DNA of 64,000 nucleotides from Cymodocea nodosa (lineage: Eukaryota; Streptophyta; Magnoliopsida; Alismatales; Cymodoceaceae): positions 10,865,001-10,929,000 of the forward strand of contig JAZBRI010000008.1 of NCBI GenBank assembly GCA_036874045.1, read 5' to 3'. The translations under genes were made by a program, and so were the position numbers. Shown here in pieces: positions 59,350 to 64,000 of the stretch (positions within the stretch are counted from its first letter, which is position 1; each line of letters starts with the position of its first letter). The notes beneath the pieces are model-generated. The model did no database searches. It was not told the origin of the DNA and was given only the letters and a program-made list of their open reading frames with translations.

Positions 59350-60572
59350 CGTTAGGTATTTAATTTTGATGATATATGCTTTATTAACGTATTTAAATAA
59401 GTCTACATAATATTCTCTAAGTATATTTCTCTAAGTATAATAATTAACAGATTACCGGAAAGTTTCATTTTTATGTCGGATAAATTAGTGATTTCCGAAG
59501 AGCTAGATTTGCAATAGTTAAACTTTCGGATAGTTAACATTTCATTTTTGTTGAATACTTTATGTTAAAAACTCGTATAGTTAAGTTATCTACACGTGTG
59601 TTTTTAATGTTTTAAGTTGTCACATGTTTTCCATGTGCGTTTGGTAATGAAAAAATCAAATAGTTAGATAACTGTTCAAGTTTTTATACGCATGGATAGA
59701 TAACTCTTCGAGTTTTATAAAAGGACTAACGAACAGATAAGTTTCCTTGTTTAGTCACGTGTTTTGCAGGTGCAAAAACTCGAAGAGTTAAAGGATAAGT
59801 GTTCAAGTTTTGTAGGAGTTAAATGATAAATGTTTGACTAAATCAAAGACTTAGAAGATATTCTACAAGACTTCAGGAAGATAAAGTTTCGGTGAATCTA
59901 CAAGTAGAGATCATGGAAACTCAAAATGTTAGTGAAGAAAGTGGAAATTTAAATAGAAAGTAATTTAGATTAAAGAGAAAATTAGTACATGGATTATGGA
60001 TTATGGATTGTGGATCAAGTGGATGAACATGCTGAACGTGAAAGACAACAGAGTTTGACTACTAATAGAGAGTACGAGCTACATTACAACAAAGGATCCC
60101 AATCTAAAAAAAAAAACAAGTCTGAATATTCAATCTGGATCCCTAACTGAAAAGTTAAGTTTGAATATTCATATTCTGAAAAGTTCTCCAACATCAGAAG
60201 AAGTTTGAAATTCCAAGCAATTTTAGAAAAGGAGTTGCAAACGCAAGAAGTTTGGAAATTCGACAACTAGAGAAGAAGAGATACAGAAGCTGAGCAAAGA
60301 GAAAGAAAAGAGCTGTGTGCATAAAGATCAGGTTTTATACAATTCAAAATTAGTTTTGAAAAAGAGCTTTGTTTTCCTATTTGAATTGTATATCAAAAAT
60401 TACTGTATCAAAACCGTCAAGAAGGGAATTGAGCTAAAAAGATATTGTAAATTCTGTCTTGAAATAAAAGAATAGAATTTCATTTACAAGTGTTTTGTGC
60501 TCTTGTTTTATCCGCTAGTTTAATTACTAAAGACACAATTCACCCCCCTATTGTGATATAGACGATCCTACA
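59350..60572 (+). repeat. 3' LTR of SIRE element D
   Basis: 1,223 bp, starting CGTTAGGTATT (first T mutated to C) and ending CGATCCTACA. Colinear with 47961-49175, with scattered transitions. Confidence 0.92.
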
Positions 60573-60937
60573 AGCATAAACAGAAAAGAAGCATTCTGTT
60601 CTATGACAATCAAAGTGTCATTTATTTAGCTGAAAATCTAAAGTTTCATTCATGGTCCAAGCATATGAGAATGAGATTTCATTTCATAAGGGAAGAGATA
60701 GAGCAGAACAGGTTAGATCTGTAGAAGATTGCTGGCACTAAAAATGCTGTAGACATATTAACTAAAGTTCTGAATTTACAGAAATTAAGGCTCTATATGG
60801 CCTTAATTTGTCTCTTGAATAATTGAGAAGGAAATGAAGAGTTGATGATTATTTGAGCTGTTGTTGCAATAATCTGTAAGCCAAGAGTAGAGATTGATTT
60901 TTCCTTCGATCATTGTGCCAAACTCCAAGTGGGAGAT
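60573..60937 (+). pseudogene. RNase H C-terminal end and PPT of Tork-like element C2
   Basis: Continues RNase H after element D: SVLYDNQSVIYLAENLKFHSWSKHMRMRFHFIREEIEQNRL, a stop, then GTKNAVDILTKVLNLQKLRLYMALICLL, the normal copia C-terminus. Positions 60760-60937 match 8740-8921. The PPT-like AAGTGGGAGAT (60927-60937) precedes the LTR. Confidence 0.85.
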
Positions 60938-61842
60938 TGTTAGGGCAATTAGTACAGGTGTGGAGTATGCCACAAGAAGTCCAGGTTCAATCGAAAGCTT
61001 GTTAACAGTAAGTATCCGGTAGATTTATATTTTCGGTAGGTTATCAGGCCTAAGTATTTGAAAATAAAGTTTCAATCAGAGGCTTTGAGCTAACTATCCG
61101 AAAGTCAGAAGATTTCGGAGCGTTACTAGCTGTAACCATCCAGAATGACTTAAAGGACACTTATGTGTACGATCGGACAGTTAAGAAGCCAAGTATCTGA
61201 AAATCATAAGCTTTCAGAAGGTTAACAGTAGAACCTTCCGAAATGACTAAAGAGATACTTAAGTGAGTTTTCGGATAGTTAAGACAGTAACTATCCGAAA
61301 GACATGTAGTTTTCAGAGAGTTAACGGCAGAACCTTCTAAAAGGACAGAGAGAGAGAAGTAAGTGGGTTTTCGGATAGTTAAGTCTGTAACTATCTAAAA
61401 TACCGAATCTCTTTGGACAGTTAGCCTGCTATAGTACTGCCTGTTACAACAAATGATGAAAGGAGAATTTCTTCGGATAGTTAACTCTATAACCATCTAA
61501 AATGTTGTAGATTTCGAAAAGTTAGGAAGATAAGGCTCCGAAATTGAGAGTCCCTTCTCTGAAGTATTATTTCTCTACTGTAATGGCTTGAATGTAATTA
61601 AAGGTTTATTAACCCTAAGTTGGGTAGTATATAAACCTTTATGATGTTGTAAAACATTGCGGTTGATTGTGCTGAAGCTCATAGAAGAACCCTCAACTCT
61701 CCGTGGATGTAGGCTGTTACTGAACAACGTAAATCTTATGTCTTCATTGTGTTATTTCTTCCTCTTACTCTTCACTTCCAGTTTCGGTAAGTTAAGAGGT
61801 GAGTGTTTCAGAATTGTGTCATAGAAAGTTGATTGAATGATC
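60938..61842 (+). repeat. 3' LTR of Tork-like element C2, end truncated
   Basis: TGTTAGGGCAATTAG onward, about 905 bp, parallel to 8922-9877, with TTCGGATAGTTA arrays at 61075-61520 and a TATATAAACC box near 61630. Homology stops at about 61842, before the AACAACA end, where gypsy RT begins. Confidence 0.85.
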
Positions 61843-61856
61843 AGTTTCAAACATAA

Positions 61857-63930
61857 CGTAATACTCCTACAACTTTCCAAAGATGTATGACTAGAATCTT
61901 TTCAAACATGATTGGTAATTTTTTAGAGATTTTTATGGATGACTTCTCTATGTTAGGATCTTCCTTTGTTATTTGTCTTAAGAATTTAGAACTAGTTTTA
62001 AAAAGATGTATAGAGAAGAAATTGGTTTTAAATTGGGATAAATGCCACTTCACGGTGCAACAAGGAATTGTGTTGGGTCATATTGTTTCTAAGAATGGGT
62101 TGGAAGTAGATAAGGCCAAAGTAGACTTGATAGCCAACCTACCACCCCCTAAATCTATTAAGGATATAAGAGCATTTTTAGGTCATGTTGGGTTTTATAA
62201 ATGGTTTATTAAAGATTTTAGTAAGATTGCCTGTCCTTTAACTAGTTTATTATCAAAGGATGATAAGTTTGATTTCACTACAAAATGTCTAAATGCCTTT
62301 GATGAACTTAAGGGTACCCTTACCTCTACACCTATTGTATACCCACCCGATTGGTCCCAACCATTCGAGTTGATGTGTGATGCATCAGATTATGCAATTG
62401 TTGATGTGTTGGGGCAAAGAATTGATAAATTACCTAGGATAATCTATTGTGCTACTAAAACTCTTAATGTAGCCAAATTAAACTATACAGTTACAAAGAA
62501 AGAATTTTTAGCTATAGTTTTTGCTCTTAAGAAGTTTAGATCTTATTTGTTAAACTCTAAAGTTATCATTTTCACTTATCACTCTGCCATTAAATATTTA
62601 TTAGCTAAAAAGGATGTTGAGGCTAGATTAGTTAGACAGATTCTTCTCTTGCAAGAATTTGGTATAGAGATAAAAGATAAGAAAGGATGCGAGAACGTAG
62701 TTACCGACCACTTATCTCGTATTGTCACACCCCAAGGGGAGTTACCCATTAATGAATCATTTCCTAATGAGTAGTTGATGGCTATAACTCCAATCCCATG
62801 GTATGTCGATATCGTGAATTATCTTGTGACAAAATGACTACTTGGAAATTGGTCAAGGCAAGATATTAAGAGATTTTTAACTAGGGCCAGAGAATTTTAT
62901 TGTGATGACCCCTATCTATATAAGTCCAACCTTAATTTAATTTTAAGGAGATGCATTCCAAATATGGAAATTCATAGTATGCTATCTTTTTATCATGACC
63001 AACCTGCTGGTGGTCATCTTAACCCTATTAAGACTGTAGCTAAAGTTCTTCAATGTTGTTTTTTCTAGCCCACATTGCATAAGGATGCATACTTCTATGT
63101 TAAGAATTGTATGGATTGTCAAAAAGTGGGAAGACTTACTAGAAGAAATATGATGCTGCTTACACCAATTATTGAAGTTGAAGTATTTGACATGTGGGGT
63201 ATTGATTTCATGGGACCTTTCCTTAATTCTGGACGTTATTTGTATATTTTGTTAGCTATTGACTATTTGTCAAAATGAGTTGAAGCTATTCCCACACAGA
63301 CTTGTGATTCTAGGGTAGTCATCAATTTTATTAAGAGTAATCATTAGTGATAGGGGAACACACTTTAATAATAGAAGTTTTGAATTATTAATGAAAAAAT
63401 TTGGAGTAAACCATAAAATGACTACCCCCTATAACCCACAAACCAATGGGCAAGTAGAAAATGTCAATAAGCAAATTTTGGAGAAGATAGTAGGAAAGAC
63501 AAGAAAAGACTAGGCAGAAAAATTAGATGAGGCATTATGGGCTTAACGAACTGCTTTTAAGTTTGTTTTAAATATGTCTCCATATATAGTAGTATTTGGA
63601 AAGGCATATCATTTACTAGTAGAGCTTGAACACAAGGCAAGATGGGCTATTTAGAGACTCAACTTAGATTTAAAGGCTGTTGGTAAGAAAAGAAATTTTC
63701 AATTGACTAAATTAAAAGAAATACAAAGAGAGGCATATGAGAATTCAAGGATAGCTAAGGAGAAAAATAAAGTATTCCATGATAGAAAGCTTTTTGGTAA
63801 GAATTTTGAAGTAGGACAGCAAGTATTGTTGTATAATTCTAGATTACATTTATTCCCTAGTAAGCTTAGATCGCGGTGGATAGGACGTTTTGTGGTAAAA
63901 AGTACATGTCTTCATGGAGTGTTTGGGTTT
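61857..63930 (+). pseudogene. Athila-type gypsy pol fragment (RT core to IN C-terminus)
   Basis: Begins inside RT at PTTFQRC, then FMDDFSMLGSS (catalytic Asp pair), GIVLGHIVSKNGLEVDKAK and FLGHVGFYKWFIKDF. RNase H: FELMCDASDYAIVDVLGQ, VTKKEFLAIVFALKKF, and FTYHSAIKYL, where the Asp of TDHSA is Tyr; GCENVVTDHLSR. The integrase zinc region (62995-63145) has HDQPAGGHLNPIKTVAKVL and NCMDCQKVG. The core has [21 protein letters not shown] and QTNGQVENV, with a short deletion before the second Asp and several TAG/TAA stops. The C-terminal part (63703-63930) has GQQVLLYNSRL and KLRSRWIGRFVV. It is more divergent from the other two gypsy pols than they are from each other. Confidence 0.88.
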
Positions 63931-64000
63931 TTAAGTGGCACCAGAGAACTTGTTTAGTTCCCCAGCAACGACGTTAGAAAATTTGTTTGTGTATTTGTTA
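63931..64000 (-). repeat. Inverted gypsy PBS/LTR end fused to pol
   Basis: The plus strand reads TTTTTAAGTGGCACCAGAG then TTCCCCAGCAACGACG; on the minus strand this is the LTR end CAAACA, a degenerate PBS and the second AAGTTCTCTGGTGCC unit. It is nearly the same as 5231-5300. The element would continue beyond the window edge in minus orientation. The join to pol falls about 20 codons before the expected end of integrase. Confidence 0.6.

Larger units (their letters stand above)
47961..60572 (+). mobile_element. Complete SIRE-type copia element D, TSD ggcat/agcat
   Basis: 12.6 kb with both LTRs, PBS, gag, pol, 3' ORF and PPT. The flanks GGCAT (47956-47960) and AGCAT (60573-60577) form a 5-bp target duplication with one change. 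In the first ~215 bases of the two LTRs I count about eight differences, so the insertion is not recent. Its LTR sequence differs from the SIRE B LTR, so this is a second SIRE family. Confidence 0.92.
44485..61842 (+). mobile_element. Tork-like copia element C2, 5' LTR lost, hosting two SIRE insertions
   Basis: Host pieces are 44485-46098, 47861-47960 and 60573-61842. The first carries Gag, protease and, after a large deletion, RT; the second and third carry the RNase H end and the 3' LTR. It is interrupted by a SIRE solo LTR and by the complete SIRE element D. No 5' LTR remains: gag follows directly on gypsy leader sequence. Confidence 0.85.

Noticed and set aside
1..64000. Host protein-coding genes, tRNA or rRNA genes
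   Set aside because: Every substantial ORF could be assigned to a retroelement or to the shadow of one; no tRNA-like or rRNA-like stretch was recognised by eye.

Overview
The window is flowering-plant nuclear DNA made up almost entirely of LTR retrotransposons nested in one another. I see no host gene, tRNA, rRNA or CRISPR array. The evidence for a plant is the set of element types: Ty1/copia elements of the SIRE/Maximus type and of a Tork/Tnt1-like type, Ty3/gypsy elements of the Athila/Tat type, PBSs matching initiator tRNA-Met or the TGGCGCCGTTGCC type, and an accessory ORF resembling plant-only 'putative plant transposon protein' domains. The DNA is AT-rich and most coding frames are broken by stops, often TAG where a sister copy has CAG. 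I cannot name the species.

Layout. 1-4312: 3' end of a plus-strand gypsy element (3' ORF, tail, PPT, 3' LTR). 4313-5230: minus-strand SIRE LTR fragment. 5231-18757: a minus-strand gypsy element whose 3' LTR (5295-11703) is split by a Tork-like element (6272-9877, TSD CAGAA) and a Tork-like solo LTR (9996-10951); its internal region (11704-18431) has a novel 3' ORF, IN, RT/RH, PR and an NC ORF, then a 5' LTR stub. 18758-21625: 3' end of a minus-strand SIRE element. 21626-31900: plus-strand gypsy material (full LTR, NC stub, second partial LTR, NC-PR-RH-IN, 3' ORF, tail). 31933-32325: a gypsy capsid fragment cut by SIRE element B (32326-41757), which has the longest open pol here and a truncated 3' ORF. 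41758-44480: an unexplained segment and two truncated gypsy LTRs. 44485-61842: a second Tork-like element carrying a SIRE solo LTR (46099-47860) and a complete SIRE element D (47961-60572, TSD ggcat/agcat). 61857-63930: Athila-type pol, fused at 63931-64000 to an inverted PBS/LTR end.

Three things stand out. (1) SIRE (copia) and gypsy elements both carry, between pol and the 3' LTR, a homologous ORF with the same run of motifs (ELFEFQGL, CFYANL, NGKAH, ATY-N-IQ-NW, KLFYGD). Their flanking non-coding DNA has also been shared across the two superfamilies. (2) LTRs and 3' regions of all families are packed with related short motifs ending in AGTTA (CGTTGAGTTA, TCGGATAGTTA, CTCGAAGAGTTA), often as head-to-head hairpins. 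(3) Three gypsy copies share one deletion that removes the Gag capsid region, plus shared disabling substitutions, which suggests a non-autonomous lineage amplified in trans.
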